DNA from: Salsipaludibacter albus | GTDB taxonomy: Bacteria > Actinomycetota > Nitriliruptoria > Nitriliruptorales > Nitriliruptoraceae | DNA: 64,000 bases | Direction: 5' to 3' | Assembly: GCF_019798055.1 (NCBI RefSeq) | Contig: NZ_JAHOPH010000003.1 | Coordinates: 115,531 to 179,530 of the forward strand | Notes under the pieces: generated by a model | Databases searched by the model: none | Told to the model about the DNA's origin: nothing | The model's input: only the letters and a program-made list of their open reading frames with translations | In this document: piece after piece, positions 10,135-19,730 of the stretch | How the letters are laid out: each line of letters starts with the position of its first letter | Position numbering within the stretch: position 1 is the stretch's first letter | Made by a program: the position numbers and the translations under genes

Positions 10135-12345
10135 TCAGGACCAGCCGCGGGTGTCCTGGGGGCGCAGCGGCTCGCCGGCCTCGGCCCTGGCGACAAGCGA
10201 GGCCGGGGGCGTGAAGCGGTCGCCCCAGCGGTCGGCCAGTTCCTTGCAGCGGGCCACGAACCCGGTGGTGCCGCCCGGGTAGCCGTCGACGTACTGGGCG
10301 ACGCCACCGGTCCACGCCGGGAACCCGATCCCGAAGATCGAGCCGATGTTGGCGTCCGGGAAGGTCTCGATCACGCCCTCGTCGAGGCACTTCACGGTCT
10401 CGAGCGCCTCGGCGAACAGCATCCGCTCCTGCAGGTCGACCAGCAGCGCGTCGTCATCGTCCCGGCGGTGGGTGTCCGGGTCGGCCCCGAACGCCTCGGC
10501 CAGGCCCGGCCACAACCCCACCCGGCGGCCGTCCTCGTAGTCGTGGAACCCGGCACCCGACGAGCGGCCGCCACGGTCGAACTCCTCGACCATGCGGTCG
10601 AGCACGTCGAAGGCGGGATGGCGCTCGCGCTCGATGCCGGCCGCCGCGTCGGCGTCGGCAGCGGCCTTCTCGATCAGCCGTGGCAGGGTGAGGGTCAGCT
10701 CGTCCATCAACTGCAGCGGGGGCGCCGGGTAGCCGGCGGCGGACCCCGCCCGCTCGACCATCACCGGGCTGATGCCCTCGCCGACGGCGGTGACGGCCTC
10801 GTTGAGGAAGGTGCCGATCACGCGGCTGGTGAAGAACCCCCGGGAGTCGTTGACGACGATCGGGGTCTTGGCGATCTGCTGGACGACGTCGAAGGCCCGC
10901 GCGAGTGCCTCCGGCGAGGTCCGCTCGCCACGGACGATCTCGACCAGGGGCATCTTGTCGACCGGTGAGAAGAAGTGCAGGCCGAGGAAGTCCTCGGGGC
11001 GCTGCAGGGACTCGGCCAGGTCGGTGATGGGCAGGGTCGAGGTGTTGGAGCACAGCAGCGCGTCGTCGGCCAGGTGTGGCTCGACCGCGGCGTAGATGTC
11101 GGCCTTGACCTGCGGGTCCTCGAACACCGCCTCGATCATCAGGTCACAGCCGGCGGTCTCGGCGGCGTCGGCGGTGGGGGTGATGCGGTCCAGCAGCGCC
11201 TCGGCGTCGTCGGCGCTCATCCGCCCGCGATCCCTTGCCTTGTCGGCCAGGCCACGCGAGTAGTCCTTGCCGTGGTCGGCCTTGTCGAACGTGGTGTCCA
11301 ACAGCACGACGTCCATGCCTGCCTTCGCGCACGACCAGGCGATCCCGGCGCCCATCATCCCGGCACCCAGCACGGCGACGCGGGACGCCGTCCGGCGCTC
11401 GACGCCGTCGGGTCGGGACCGGCCCTTGTTGATCGCCTGCAGGTCGAAGAAGAACGCCTGGATCATGTTCGTGGACTGCGGCGAGTTGCACACCAGGTCG
11501 ACGAAGTAGCGGTTCTCGATCTCGAGCGCGCGGTCCACCGACACCTGCGCGCCCTCGACCGCCGCCGACAGGATGTGCTGGGGTGCGTGGACGTCGGCAC
11601 CCTTCAGCTTGGAGGTCAGGGTGGCGGGCACGGCCGGCAGGGTCGCGGCCAGCTTCGGGTGGGACGGCGCGCCACCCGGGATCCGGTAGCCGGGGGCGTC
11701 GTGGCGCTGCACGGACTCCGGGTGCTCGGTGATGAACGCGCGGGCACGGTCGAGCAGGTCCGCGGGGTCGGCGACGACCTCGTCGACCAGTCCCAGCTCG
11801 TGGGCCTTGGCGACCCGCAGGCGCTGGCCGCGGGTCAGGACCTCGGTCAGGGCCGGCACCAGGCCGAGCAGCCGCACGGTCCGGACCACGCCACCTGCGC
11901 CCGGCATCAGCCCCAGGGTCACCTCGGGCTGGCCGAGCCGGGTGCCGGAGTCGTCGACGACGACCCGGTGGTGACACATCAGCGCCAGCTCGAGCCCGCC
12001 GCCGAGCGCCGTCCCGTTGATCGCCGCCACGACCGGGACGCCGAGCGTCTCGATGGTCCGCATCGCGTCGCGCATGGCGGCGACGTTGGCCGCGACCTGC
12101 GTCACGTCGTCGGGACCGGCCGCGACCAGCAGTCGCAGGTCCCCGCCGGCGAAGAAGGTCGGCTTGCCCGAGGTCAGGACCACGCCGGTGACGTCGTCGA
12201 GCTCCCGCTCGAGCCGGTCGGCCACGGCGACCAGGTCCTCGCGGAACTGGTCGTTCATGGTGTTGGTCGACTGGTTCGGGTCGTCCAGGGTCAGGGTGAC
12301 GACGCCGGCGTCGTCACGGTCCCAGGCGATGGTGGTGGTGTCCAT
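10135..12345 (-). CDS. fadB: Fatty-acid oxidation complex alpha subunit (enoyl-CoA hydratase / 3-hydroxyacyl-CoA dehydrogenase)
   Basis: A 736-residue two-domain enzyme catalysing the hydration and second oxidation of beta-oxidation. Residues ~1-190 are a crotonase domain ('[14 protein letters not shown]', '[19 protein letters not shown]'). From ~residue 320 there is a Rossmann dehydrogenase ('[19 protein letters not shown]') with '[17 protein letters not shown]' and the C-terminal HCDH folds. ATG at 12345 has GAGGA upstream; longer in-frame starts lack protein-like sequence. It lies 77 nt after fadA in the same direction, forming the tetR-fadA-fadB operon. It most resembles actinobacterial FadB/FadJ. 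Confidence 0.93.
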   Translation of the reverse strand: MDTTTIAWDRDDAGVVTLTLDDPNQSTNTMNDQFREDLVAVADRLERELDDVTGVVLTSGKPTFFAGGDLRLLVAAGPDDVTQVAANVAAMRDAMRTIETLGVPVVAAINGTALGGGLELALMCHHRVVVDDSGTRLGQPEVTLGLMPGAGGVVRTVRLLGLVPALTEVLTRGQRLRVAKAHELGLVDEVVADPADLLDRARAFITEHPESVQRHDAPGYRIPGGAPSHPKLAATLPAVPATLTSKLKGADVHAPQHILSAAVEGAQVSVDRALEIENRYFVDLVCNSPQSTNMIQAFFFDLQAINKGRSRPDGVERRTASRVAVLGAGMMGAGIAWSCAKAGMDVVLLDTTFDKADHGKDYSRGLADKARDRGRMSADDAEALLDRITPTADAAETAGCDLMIEAVFEDPQVKADIYAAVEPHLADDALLCSNTSTLPITDLAESLQRPEDFLGLHFFSPVDKMPLVEIVRGERTSPEALARAFDVVQQIAKTPIVVNDSRGFFTSRVIGTFLNEAVTAVGEGISPVMVERAGSAAGYPAPPLQLMDELTLTLPRLIEKAAADADAAAGIERERHPAFDVLDRMVEEFDRGGRSSGAGFHDYEDGRRVGLWPGLAEAFGADPDTHRRDDDDALLVDLQERMLFAEALETVKCLDEGVIETFPDANIGSIFGIGFPAWTGGVAQYVDGYPGGTTGFVARCKELADRWGDRFTPPASLVARAEAGEPLRPQDTRGWS

Positions 12346-12422
12346 GGAGTGTCCTCGCAGAAATCGTCGCGTTGCGGTGCGCAGGGGTGTCGGCCGGAAC
12401 CGAGCGGTTCGCGGCCGAGCGG

Positions 12423-13634
12423 TCAGACCCGCTCGATGATGGTGGCGATCCCCATGCCACCGCCGATGCACAGGGTGACGATGGCGGTGGACAGGTCACG
12501 GCGCTCGAGCTCGTCGACCATGGTCCCCAGCAGCATCGCGCCGGTGGCGCCCAGCGGGTGGCCCATGGCGATCGCGCCACCGTTGACGTTGGTGACGTCG
12601 CGCTCGACCCCCAGGTCGCGCATCAGCTTGAGCGCGACGGCGGCGAACGCCTCGTTGATCTCGACCAGGTCGATGTCGTCCATGGTCATGCCGGCGCGGT
12701 CGAGCGCCTTGCGGCAGGCCGGACCCGGGCCGACCAGCATGATGGTCGGGTCGGTGCCGACCACGGCGGCCGACCGGATCACGGCACGCGGGGTGAGGTC
12801 GTGGCGACGGCCGGCCTCCTCGCTGCCGACCACGACCAGGGCGGCGCCGTCGACGATGCCCGACGAGTTGCCGGCGTGGTGGACGTGGTCGATCCGCTCG
12901 ACCCGCGTGTACTTGGCAAGCGCGACGTCGTCGAAGCCACCCATCTCACCGATGCCGGCGAACGACGGCTTCAGGCGGGCCAGGTCGTCCAGCGTGGTGC
13001 CGGGGCGCATGTGCTCGTCGCGGTCGAGGACGACGGTGCCGGCGCGGTCGACGACCGGGACGATCGAGCGGTCGAAGCGACCGTCGGCCCAGGCCTTGGC
13101 GGCGCGCTCCTGCGACTCCACGGCGAACCGGTCGACGTCGTCACGGGTGAAGCCCTCGGTGGTGGCGATCAGGTCGGCGCCGATGCCCTGCGGCACGAAG
13201 CCCAGCCCCATGGCGGTCTCGGGATCGGTCGCCGACGGGTCGCCGCCCGAGCCCATCGGGACCCGCGACATCGACTCGACGCCCCCGGCCAGGACGAGGT
13301 CCTCCCAGCCGGACCGGATCCGCGCCGCGGCCTGGTTGACCGCCTCCAGGCCCGACCCGCAGTAGCGGTTGGTCTGGTTGCCGGCGACGACCTCGGGGTA
13401 CCCGGCGGCGAGCACGGCCGTGCGGGGCAGGACACCACCCTGGTCACCGTGCGGCTCGACGATGCCCATCACCACGTCGTCGACCAGGGCCGGGTCCAGG
13501 CCCGGGTTGCGCTCACGGACCGCCTCCAGGACGGTGCTGGCCAGCGTGACCGGCTTGACGGTGTGCAGGGCACCCGTGTCCTTGCCGCGCCCGCGGGGGG
13601 TGCGCACGGCGTCGTAGACGTAGGCCTCGGTCAT
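12423..13634 (-). CDS. fadA: Acetyl-CoA acyltransferase (3-ketoacyl-CoA thiolase)
   Basis: A 403-residue thiolase. The nucleophilic Cys is in '[15 protein letters not shown]' (about residue 90), followed by '[12 protein letters not shown]'. The catalytic His is in '[17 protein letters not shown]' and the second Cys in '[10 protein letters not shown]' near the C-terminus. It cleaves 3-ketoacyl-CoA to acetyl-CoA, the last step of beta-oxidation, using the product of the FadB-like enzyme next to it. Its ATG overlaps the stop of the upstream tetR gene by 4 bases (ATGA), so regulator and enzyme are translationally coupled. Confidence 0.94.
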   Translation of the reverse strand: MTEAYVYDAVRTPRGRGKDTGALHTVKPVTLASTVLEAVRERNPGLDPALVDDVVMGIVEPHGDQGGVLPRTAVLAAGYPEVVAGNQTNRYCGSGLEAVNQAAARIRSGWEDLVLAGGVESMSRVPMGSGGDPSATDPETAMGLGFVPQGIGADLIATTEGFTRDDVDRFAVESQERAAKAWADGRFDRSIVPVVDRAGTVVLDRDEHMRPGTTLDDLARLKPSFAGIGEMGGFDDVALAKYTRVERIDHVHHAGNSSGIVDGAALVVVGSEEAGRRHDLTPRAVIRSAAVVGTDPTIMLVGPGPACRKALDRAGMTMDDIDLVEINEAFAAVALKLMRDLGVERDVTNVNGGAIAMGHPLGATGAMLLGTMVDELERRDLSTAIVTLCIGGGMGIATIIERV

Positions 13635-14368
13635 GGTCGGTCTCCGGGATCGGGGTCGCCCAGTGTGGGCGTGGCGGTGGGGCGGGGCGTGGGTGCGGTC
13701 GGGTGGCGGTCGTGCAGGTCCGGGTCGGTCGCCGCCGGCGCCTCGGCGACCGGGGGCAGGTCGGGCAGCGGCATCGTGGCGAGCCGGTGGGCCTCGCCAG
13801 GGTCGATGCCCAGCGCCCGCAGGACCAGCTCCGCGGCGGTCGAGCCGCCCTCGCGCCAGGTCTGGTGGCCCTCGAGCACGAGCCACATCCCGGTGATCGT
13901 GGTGCCGGTGAGCATCGACTGGACGCCGGGCAGCAGGTCGCGCGTGATCGTGTAGCGCCCCTGGTCGATGCCGCGCACGACGTCGTCGACCGGGGCGGTG
14001 GACCACAGTTGCTGGAGGCTGGCGTTGCTGAGCCCGAACCGGGCGACGAAACGCCCCCAGTCCGGCTCGTCGTGCGCGCGACGGATGCAGAAGCGCAGGG
14101 CGTTGGCCAGTCGCTCCGCCGGGTCCCCGACCGTGGCGAAGCTGGCCCGCATGCGCGTGTGCATCTCGCGGCTGAGGTCGATCGCGACCTGGTGGAACAG
14201 GTCGTCCGGCGAGTCGATGTTGTTGTAGACCGTGCCGCGGGCGATCCCGGCGACCTGGGCGAGCTCGCTGACGGTGACCTCGCTGCTGCCTCGCTGGGCG
14301 AACACCTGCAGCGCCGCGTCGTGCAGCCGCTGGCGTGCGGCTGTCGTCGGCATCGAGGTGCTGGTCAC
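13631..14368 (-). CDS. TetR-family transcriptional regulator of the fad operon
   Basis: A 245-residue regulator. The N-terminal helix-turn-helix is typical of TetR ('[20 protein letters not shown]' then '[19 protein letters not shown]'). The C-terminal domain would bind a ligand, plausibly an acyl-CoA given the coupled fadA and fadB genes. I chose GTG at 14368, with GGGGAG just upstream. The in-frame ATG at 14404 lies upstream of the predicted -10 box and so cannot be the start; ATG at 14353 is the alternative but lacks a ribosome site. It ends in a Pro/Thr/Asp-rich tail. Confidence 0.88.
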   Translation of the reverse strand: MTSTSMPTTAARQRLHDAALQVFAQRGSSEVTVSELAQVAGIARGTVYNNIDSPDDLFHQVAIDLSREMHTRMRASFATVGDPAERLANALRFCIRRAHDEPDWGRFVARFGLSNASLQQLWSTAPVDDVVRGIDQGRYTITRDLLPGVQSMLTGTTITGMWLVLEGHQTWREGGSTAAELVLRALGIDPGEAHRLATMPLPDLPPVAEAPAATDPDLHDRHPTAPTPRPTATPTLGDPDPGDRP

Positions 14369-14395
14369 GGACTCCCCGGGGTTGGCGGTGCCGCG

Positions 14396-14424
14396 ACTGT
14401 ACATGGGTGTTCAAACCCGAGCAA
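14396..14424 (-). promoter_or_regulatory. Promoter and putative autoregulatory operator of tetR-fadAB
   Basis: On the minus strand TTGCTC (14424-14419), a 17-nt spacer and TACAGT (14401-14396) form a sigma-70-type promoter. The spacer holds an imperfect palindrome, GGGTTTGAACACCC, where a TetR repressor would block RNA polymerase. Assignment to this TetR protein is inferred from position. Confidence 0.6.
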
Positions 14425-14488
14425 TCGTGTCCGATCCAGGACGACGTGGTTCGGCCGGGAGCACCCTCCCGATGTGCGCTGATCCCAG

Positions 14489-14528
14489 CGATGTGAGTTG
14501 TGCGCGTGGACGCGTCGAACTCACATCG
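14489..14528. repeat. Nested palindrome between pgm and tetR
   Basis: Perfect 11-bp arms CGATGTGAGTT (14489-14499) and AACTCACATCG (14518-14528) enclose a smaller CGCG-TGGA-CGCG hairpin. Flanking copies of the arm end (CGATGTG at 14470-14476 and CACATCG at 14541-14547) extend the symmetry. It lies in the 238-nt gap after pgm and upstream of the tetR promoter. It has no T-run, so it is more like an intergenic palindromic unit than a standard terminator. Confidence 0.65.
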
Positions 14529-14606
14529 ATGACTCGAAGTCACATCGCGTGGAGCCGACGCATCGCCGCGGGGGCGCGTCGAGGGCAGACGGTGGGTCGT
14601 GGCGGG

Positions 14607-16250
14607 TCAGGCGTCGGCCAGGGCGGCGTCGACCAGTTCGCGGGCGGCGGCGATGATGGCGTCGAGGTGGTCGGTGCCACGGAACGACTCGGCATAGATC
14701 TTGTAGACGTCCTCGGTGCCCGACGGCCGGGCGGCGAACCAGCCGTGGTCGGTGCCCACCTTCAGCCCGCCGATCGCCGCGTCGTTGCCGGGAGCGCGGG
14801 TCAGCACGGCGGTGATCGGGTCGCCGGCGAGCTCGTCGGCGTGCACCTGCTCGGGGGACAGGCCCTTCAGTGCGGCCTTCTGGGCCGTCGTCGCCGGCGC
14901 GTCGATCCGACGGTAGACCGGTGCGCCGAACCGCTCGGCCAGGTCGTCGTAGTGCTCGCCGGGGTCCCGGCCCGACACGGCGGTGATCTCCGCTGCGAGC
15001 AGGCACAGCACGATCCCGTCCTTGTCGGTGGTCCAGGTGGTCCCGTCACGTCGCAGCAACGACGCGCCCGCACTCTCCTCGCCACCGAAGGCCAGCGAGC
15101 CGTCGGCCAGCCCGTCGACGAACCACTTGAACCCGACCGGCACCTCGACCAGGCGACGGTCCAGGTCCGCGACGACCCGGTCGATCATCCGCGAGCTGAC
15201 CAGCGTCTTGCCGATCCCGGCCTCCTGCGGCCAGTCCGGTCGGTGCGCGAGCAGGTGGCCGATGGCGACGGCGAGGTAGTGGTTGGGGTTGAGGAGGCCG
15301 TGCGAGGGCGTGACGATGCCGTGGCGATCGGCGTCGGTGTCGTTGCCGAAGGCCACGTCGTGGTCGTCCTTCAGCGCGATCAGGCCCTGCATCGCGTACG
15401 CCGAGGAGCAGTCCATCCGGATCTTGCCGTCCCAGTCACGCGTCATGAACGAGAACGTGGGGTCGACGGTGTCGCTGACGACCGTGAGGTCGAGGTCGTG
15501 GCGCTCCGCGATCGCGCCCCAGTAGTCGACCGCGGCCCCACCCAGCGCGTCGGCACCCATGGACACGCCGGCCGACCGGATCGCGTCGAGGTCCAGCACG
15601 GACGGAAGGTCGTCGACGTAGGCCGCGAGGTAGTCGTGGGTGCCGACACCGTCGGCGGCGCGGGCCCGGTCGGTCGGCAGCCGCCGCACGCCGTCCAACC
15701 CCGCGGCCAGCAACTCGTTGGCACGCTGCTCGATCGCGGCAGTGACGTCGGCCGCGGCGGGACCGCCGTCCGGTCCGTTGTACTTGTAGCCGCCGTCCTC
15801 GGGTGGGTTGTGCGACGGCGTGATCACCACGCCGTCGGCCTTCACGTCGTGGTCGCGGTTGTGCACGATGATCGCGTGCGACAGCGCCGGGGTCGGCGTC
15901 CACCCGTCCCGGGCGTCGATCCGCACGGCCACGTCGTTTGCCGCCAGCACCTCGATGGCGGTGGCGAAGGCCGGCTCCGACAGGGCGTGGGTGTCGCGGC
16001 CCAGGAACAGCGGCCCGTCGATGCCGGCCGCGCTCCGGACGTCGCACACGGCCTGGCTCATGGCGGCGATGTGGTCGTCGTTGAACGATCGCGACAGCGA
16101 CGACCCGCGGTGCCCGGAGGTGCCGAACGCGACCGCCTGGGCCGGATCGCCCGGTTCGGGCCGGTCGTCGTGGTAGGCGGTCAGGAGGGCGTCGACGTCG
16201 ACCAGGTCGCCCTCGGTGGCGGGACGACCGGCGAGTTCGTGGCTGGCCAT
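14607..16250 (-). CDS. pgm: Phosphoglucomutase (alpha-D-glucose phosphate-specific)
   Basis: A 547-residue enzyme, close to the E. coli Pgm length of 546. It interconverts glucose 1-phosphate and glucose 6-phosphate. The start region '[13 protein letters not shown]' is the family N-terminal motif. The phosphoserine loop is '[18 protein letters not shown]', the Mg-binding loop '[14 protein letters not shown]', the sugar-binding loop '[13 protein letters not shown]', and the phosphate-binding loop '[16 protein letters not shown]'. All catalytic loops are intact. ATG at 16250 begins [11 protein letters not shown]. It appears to be a single-gene unit; a TAGCGT -10-like box lies upstream on the minus strand. 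Confidence 0.95.
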   Translation of the reverse strand: MASHELAGRPATEGDLVDVDALLTAYHDDRPEPGDPAQAVAFGTSGHRGSSLSRSFNDDHIAAMSQAVCDVRSAAGIDGPLFLGRDTHALSEPAFATAIEVLAANDVAVRIDARDGWTPTPALSHAIIVHNRDHDVKADGVVITPSHNPPEDGGYKYNGPDGGPAAADVTAAIEQRANELLAAGLDGVRRLPTDRARAADGVGTHDYLAAYVDDLPSVLDLDAIRSAGVSMGADALGGAAVDYWGAIAERHDLDLTVVSDTVDPTFSFMTRDWDGKIRMDCSSAYAMQGLIALKDDHDVAFGNDTDADRHGIVTPSHGLLNPNHYLAVAIGHLLAHRPDWPQEAGIGKTLVSSRMIDRVVADLDRRLVEVPVGFKWFVDGLADGSLAFGGEESAGASLLRRDGTTWTTDKDGIVLCLLAAEITAVSGRDPGEHYDDLAERFGAPVYRRIDAPATTAQKAALKGLSPEQVHADELAGDPITAVLTRAPGNDAAIGGLKVGTDHGWFAARPSGTEDVYKIYAESFRGTDHLDAIIAAARELVDAALADA

Positions 16251-16349
16251 GGCAGCTCCAGGTGCGGGGACCTCCCACGCTAGTGCCGGTGGCTGCGCGG
16301 ATCCCCCGCCCGGATAGGGTGCGCCCTCGACGACGACGCCGGAGGCACC

Positions 16350-16862
16350 GTGGACGATCGCGACCTCGACCGCCTGCGCGACCTGCTGACGTCGGGACCG
16401 GTCTGGGGTGCCGAGGTCGACCTGCAGTACCGGGTCCTGGCCCTCACCATCGAGCCGACGTCGGACCGCCACCCGCAGGGCGACGCCGAGGACCGGCGGC
16501 TGCAGGTCCTGCTGCACCCGGTCGGGGCGATCGCGGCGGCGCTGGTCCGCCACGAGCCCGGGCCCGCACCCGACGACGCCCCCCGCCGGACCGTGCTGCG
16601 CTTCGACCAGGCCCAACTGCCGGACGTCGTCGCGGCCCTGGACGGCGCCGACGTTGTCGGCGATCCACTGCCCGACGCGCTCCCGAACCTCGACGCCATG
16701 GAGGAGCGGCTGTCCCTGCGCGGTGTCGCGCAGGTCGCCGAGGGCCATCGCCTCCCGCTCGCCCTGCACCTGGTCGCCGACGACCTCACCCTGGACCTGT
16801 GGGCGACCTTCGACGACGTGGAGGTCCGCACGCCCGACGGCGAGGTTCTCGCCGACTGGTGA
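16350..16862 (+). CDS. Small soluble protein of unknown function
   Basis: A 170-residue acidic protein with no signal peptide or membrane segment. The start is GTG at 16350 with GGAGG 5 nt upstream, a TAGGGT -10-like box about 40 nt upstream and a strong terminator right after the stop, which all support a real gene. Predicted character is mixed alpha/beta, with phrases such as '[16 protein letters not shown]' and '[19 protein letters not shown]' suggesting paired beta strands. I do not recognise a family. Confidence 0.75.
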   Translation: MDDRDLDRLRDLLTSGPVWGAEVDLQYRVLALTIEPTSDRHPQGDAEDRRLQVLLHPVGAIAAALVRHEPGPAPDDAPRRTVLRFDQAQLPDVVAALDGADVVGDPLPDALPNLDAMEERLSLRGVAQVAEGHRLPLALHLVADDLTLDLWATFDDVEVRTPDGEVLADW

Positions 16863-16869
16863 CATGCGA

Positions 16870-16893
16870 AGGGGCGCCCCGCAGGGCGCCCCT
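16870..16893. terminator. Bidirectional terminator hairpin
   Basis: A perfect 10-bp stem AGGGGCGCCC/GGGCGCCCCT with a 4-nt loop, 7 nt after the stop of the small unknown gene and 18 nt after the M28 peptidase stop on the other strand. It serves two convergent genes. Confidence 0.85.
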
Positions 16894-16911
16894 CCACGAT
16901 GGTGCGTGACC

Positions 16912-18531
16912 TCAGTCGCGGTCACCGTGGTCGTGGTCGTGGTCGGGGGACAGGCCACCGCCACCCTCGGCGAAGGTGCCCTGCGGACCGTCGAGCTCGA
17001 CGGTGTCCACGGTCGGGCCGCTGATGTCGATGCCCTCGACACCATTGACGGCCTCGGTGGACGCCGCCAGGCTGAAGATCGCGTAGCCGATCGCGTCGAC
17101 GTTGACCTCGACGGCCTCGGCGCTGACGTTGTCGATCGTGTCACAGGCCTGGTGGTAGCACTGGTCGAACGACTCGCCGGCGATGCCGCCCCAGATGGCC
17201 TCCTGCTCCTCGGTCTTGACGACCTCGGCGCCGGTGAACAGGCCGCTGGCCGGGATCCCGACGTCGATGAACGCCTGGTAGTCCGAGCGCCCCGAGAACT
17301 CCGAGTCCTCGTAGGGGATGTCGTTGTAGGAGTAGTACGCCTCGAACAGGTCCTCCAGCTCGGCTGAGCCCGCCGGCACGTTGGCCGTGGCCTCGAAGGT
17401 CGACTGGTCGGCGTCGTACACGCCGTAGATGAAGTTCGGCGAGCCGACCATGTCGAAGTTGATGTACAGCGCGATCGCGTCGTACTCCTCCTGGGTCAGG
17501 CCGAACTCGGGGTCGAACACGTACTTGTCGGAGCCGACCAGGCCGGACTCCTCGGCACCCCACCACGCGAAGCGCAGGGTGTTCTGCGGGGTGAACTTCT
17601 CGTTGTTGGCGAGCTGGAGCGCGACCGACAGGATCGCGGCCGAGCCGGTGCCGTTGTCGTTGATGCCCGGGCCCTCGGGGACCGAGTCCAGGTGCGCACC
17701 CGCCATCACGACGTTGTCGGTGTTGCGACCCTCGAGGTCGGCGATGACGTTCTCGGTGTCCTTGGTCTCGGAGATCGCCTCGACCGAGAGGCTGACGGTG
17801 TGCTCGCCGGTCGCGAGCATCTCGCCGGTCTCGTAGGTGGCGTCCACGACGGGGATGGTGATGTCGTCACGCTCACCCAGGGTTCCACCGACCAGGCCGA
17901 AGCGACCGTCGGCGTTGCCCTGGTTGAAGATGATCGCGCCCTCGGCACCGGCGGCCTGGGCGTTGGCGGCCTTGTCACCGAACGCGCACGTCCCACGCTG
18001 CATCAGCGCGATGTCGTTGTCGCCGGAGAAGTCGAGGCCGTCGAAGTCGCTGGCCTCGCAGCCGGAGGACGACGTGTTGCCGAGCCCGAGGTCGAGGTCG
18101 ACCGCGATGACGTTGCCGTCGGTGACCGAGCCGGAGCCGGAGTAGCTGAAGCTGTCGGTGTCGATGGACTCACCGTCGATCGTCAGCGAGCTCGAGACCT
18201 CCTGGTAGGTGATGAAGCTGAACACCTGGCGCTCGACGGTGAGGCCCGCGTCCTCGAGGAGGCCCGCGACGTAGTCGGCGGACTCGTCGTAGCCGGACGT
18301 GCCGGAGGCGCGGTTGTCGTCGTTGGCGTCGGCGATGGCCTGGAAGGCCTCGAGGTGGGTGTACACGTCGTCGCCGTTGACGCACTCGAGGAGCTGTTCG
18401 ATGTCCTTGAGGTTGCGCTTCTCACAGCCCTTGTCGGAGGGGCCGGCGGACGCCACGGTCGGCAGCATCGCCGCGGCCAGCACCACGGCGAGCGCGCCAC
18501 CCAGGGCACGCATGCGGGATCGGATCTTCAT
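16912..18531 (-). CDS. Secreted M28-family zinc aminopeptidase with PA domain
   Basis: A 539-residue protein. The first ~30 residues are a classical signal peptide (KIRSRMR, hydrophobic '[18 protein letters not shown]'). A protease-associated domain lies around residues 150-270. The M28 catalytic domain shows the dinuclear zinc ligands: '[20 protein letters not shown]' (His, Asp), '[11 protein letters not shown]' (Glu-Glu), 'NFDMVGSPN' (Asp) and 'CYHQACDT' (His). It resembles the Streptomyces griseus aminopeptidase. It ends in a His/Asp-rich tail (HDHDHGDRD) that might bind metal. ATG at 18531 has AAGGA upstream. Confidence 0.93.
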   Translation of the reverse strand: MKIRSRMRALGGALAVVLAAAMLPTVASAGPSDKGCEKRNLKDIEQLLECVNGDDVYTHLEAFQAIADANDDNRASGTSGYDESADYVAGLLEDAGLTVERQVFSFITYQEVSSSLTIDGESIDTDSFSYSGSGSVTDGNVIAVDLDLGLGNTSSSGCEASDFDGLDFSGDNDIALMQRGTCAFGDKAANAQAAGAEGAIIFNQGNADGRFGLVGGTLGERDDITIPVVDATYETGEMLATGEHTVSLSVEAISETKDTENVIADLEGRNTDNVVMAGAHLDSVPEGPGINDNGTGSAAILSVALQLANNEKFTPQNTLRFAWWGAEESGLVGSDKYVFDPEFGLTQEEYDAIALYINFDMVGSPNFIYGVYDADQSTFEATANVPAGSAELEDLFEAYYSYNDIPYEDSEFSGRSDYQAFIDVGIPASGLFTGAEVVKTEEQEAIWGGIAGESFDQCYHQACDTIDNVSAEAVEVNVDAIGYAIFSLAASTEAVNGVEGIDISGPTVDTVELDGPQGTFAEGGGGLSPDHDHDHGDRD

Positions 18532-18745
18532 TGATCGGGTTCCTTCTTCATGGGAACGTCCCGGAATCCCGGGACGCCTGTGCAACGATGTGCGGGCCGG
18601 AAGATAACGGCTGGGCGAGGATCGGCCGCTGTCCGTCCGTTCACCGCGCGGCAGGGCGGACTGACGAGCCCACTGGTGGTGTTTCACCCTCGAAACACTT
18701 TCGAGGGTCCCCGGAGACGCCCGCCGAGGGCCCCCGACGCGGGCC

Positions 18746-19582
18746 TCAGCCCCGCGGCGGTGGTGGTTGGCAGGTCTCGCAGGCGTAGGCCCAGCGGCCG
18801 GCCAGGTCCCACCGGCGGATGTCGGTGCCGCAGTCCCGGCAGTGGTCGCGCTTGTAGACGTGCACCCGCTGGTCGCGGCGCATCCGGGACCGCGGCCGGC
18901 CGATCACGTCGGGGTCGGTGGTGACGATCCGCCCGTAGCGCGTGCCGTAGCGCATCCACTCCACGAGCGTGTCCCACATCGCGTCCCAGGTCGCCTTGGG
19001 CACCTCGGCGGCCGGCACCTCCGGGTGCAGCCCGTACACGTGCAGCACCTCGGCGCGATAGACGTTGCCGACCCCGGCCAGCACGGCCTGGTCCATCAGC
19101 GCCCGGCCGATGCCGACCCGTCGACGCTGCAGTGCCGCCCACGCCTTGTCCGGGTCGGCATCGCTGCGCAACGGGTCCGGTCCGAGCCGGTCGATGATTG
19201 CGCTGACCTCGTCGGGGGTCAGGAGCTCGCAGGCAGTCGCGCCCACCAGGTCGATCGTGTGGCCCCGGTCGTCGGCGTCGGCGTCGTCGGCGTCGGCCGT
19301 CCGGTTCGACACCCGCATGCGGGCCGTCTGGCGCGGCGTGGGTGGGGGACCGTGGTGGGTGAAGAACCGGCCGAACAGCCCGAGGTGGACGTGCACGACC
19401 CCGCCGGTGTCGTAGTCGTGGAACAGGTGCTTGCCGTAGGCGCTGGCGCGCTCCAGCACGTGCCCGTCGACCAGGTCGGCGCCGTCGAAGCGCTGCTGGG
19501 GCGACGTGACCCGCACGCGGGTGCCGGCGAACCACTGGTCGTGGTGGCGCGCGAGGCGGTGGAGGGTGTGCCCCTCGGGCAT
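18746..19582 (-). CDS. nei: Fpg/Nei-family DNA glycosylase (Nei2-like)
   Basis: A 278-residue base-excision enzyme. The mature N-terminus is Pro-Glu-Gly-His (MPEGHTLHRLA), where Pro2 is the Schiff-base nucleophile and Glu3 the acid. Pro-Glu-Gly-His is the Nei/EndoVIII type. The helix-two-turn-helix is around 'QAVLAGVGNVYRAEVLHVYG', and the C-terminal zinc finger has Cys pairs in 'CRDCGTDI' and 'ACETCQ'. It removes oxidised bases and cuts the AP site. It is divergent from metA, with a perfect 16-bp palindrome between them. Confidence 0.92.
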   Translation of the reverse strand: MPEGHTLHRLARHHDQWFAGTRVRVTSPQQRFDGADLVDGHVLERASAYGKHLFHDYDTGGVVHVHLGLFGRFFTHHGPPPTPRQTARMRVSNRTADADDADADDRGHTIDLVGATACELLTPDEVSAIIDRLGPDPLRSDADPDKAWAALQRRRVGIGRALMDQAVLAGVGNVYRAEVLHVYGLHPEVPAAEVPKATWDAMWDTLVEWMRYGTRYGRIVTTDPDVIGRPRSRMRRDQRVHVYKRDHCRDCGTDIRRWDLAGRWAYACETCQPPPPRG

Positions 19583-19637
19583 GGTCGCTCCCGTGTGGAT
19601 CGCTCGTCGGCTGGACGGCGGACCGTATCGGGGGGTT

Positions 19638-19689
19638 CCCACCGATCGGTGGGCGCCGCGGACGACGTGATCCCCCGCCGCACTAGGGT
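19638..19689 (+). promoter_or_regulatory. 16-bp palindrome and -10 box upstream of metA
   Basis: CCCACCGATCGGTGGG (19638-19653) is a perfect 16-bp palindrome between divergent nei and metA. A TAGGGT -10-like box for metA is at 19684-19689, so the palindrome would lie just upstream of the -35 region. It is a good candidate operator. The regulator is not known. Confidence 0.5.
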
Positions 19690-19730
19690 CGTCGGTCCGT
19701 CGCGCCCACCGTCCGGGGAGGAGGACCCAC

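Noticed and set aside
14369..14404. ATG 14404 as the tetR start
   Set aside because: It lies upstream of the predicted -10 box and would not be in the mRNA.
19583..19730. SAM riboswitch before metA
   Set aside because: The gap is short and lacks the multi-helix core of known SAM riboswitch classes; only a simple palindrome and a -10 box are seen.
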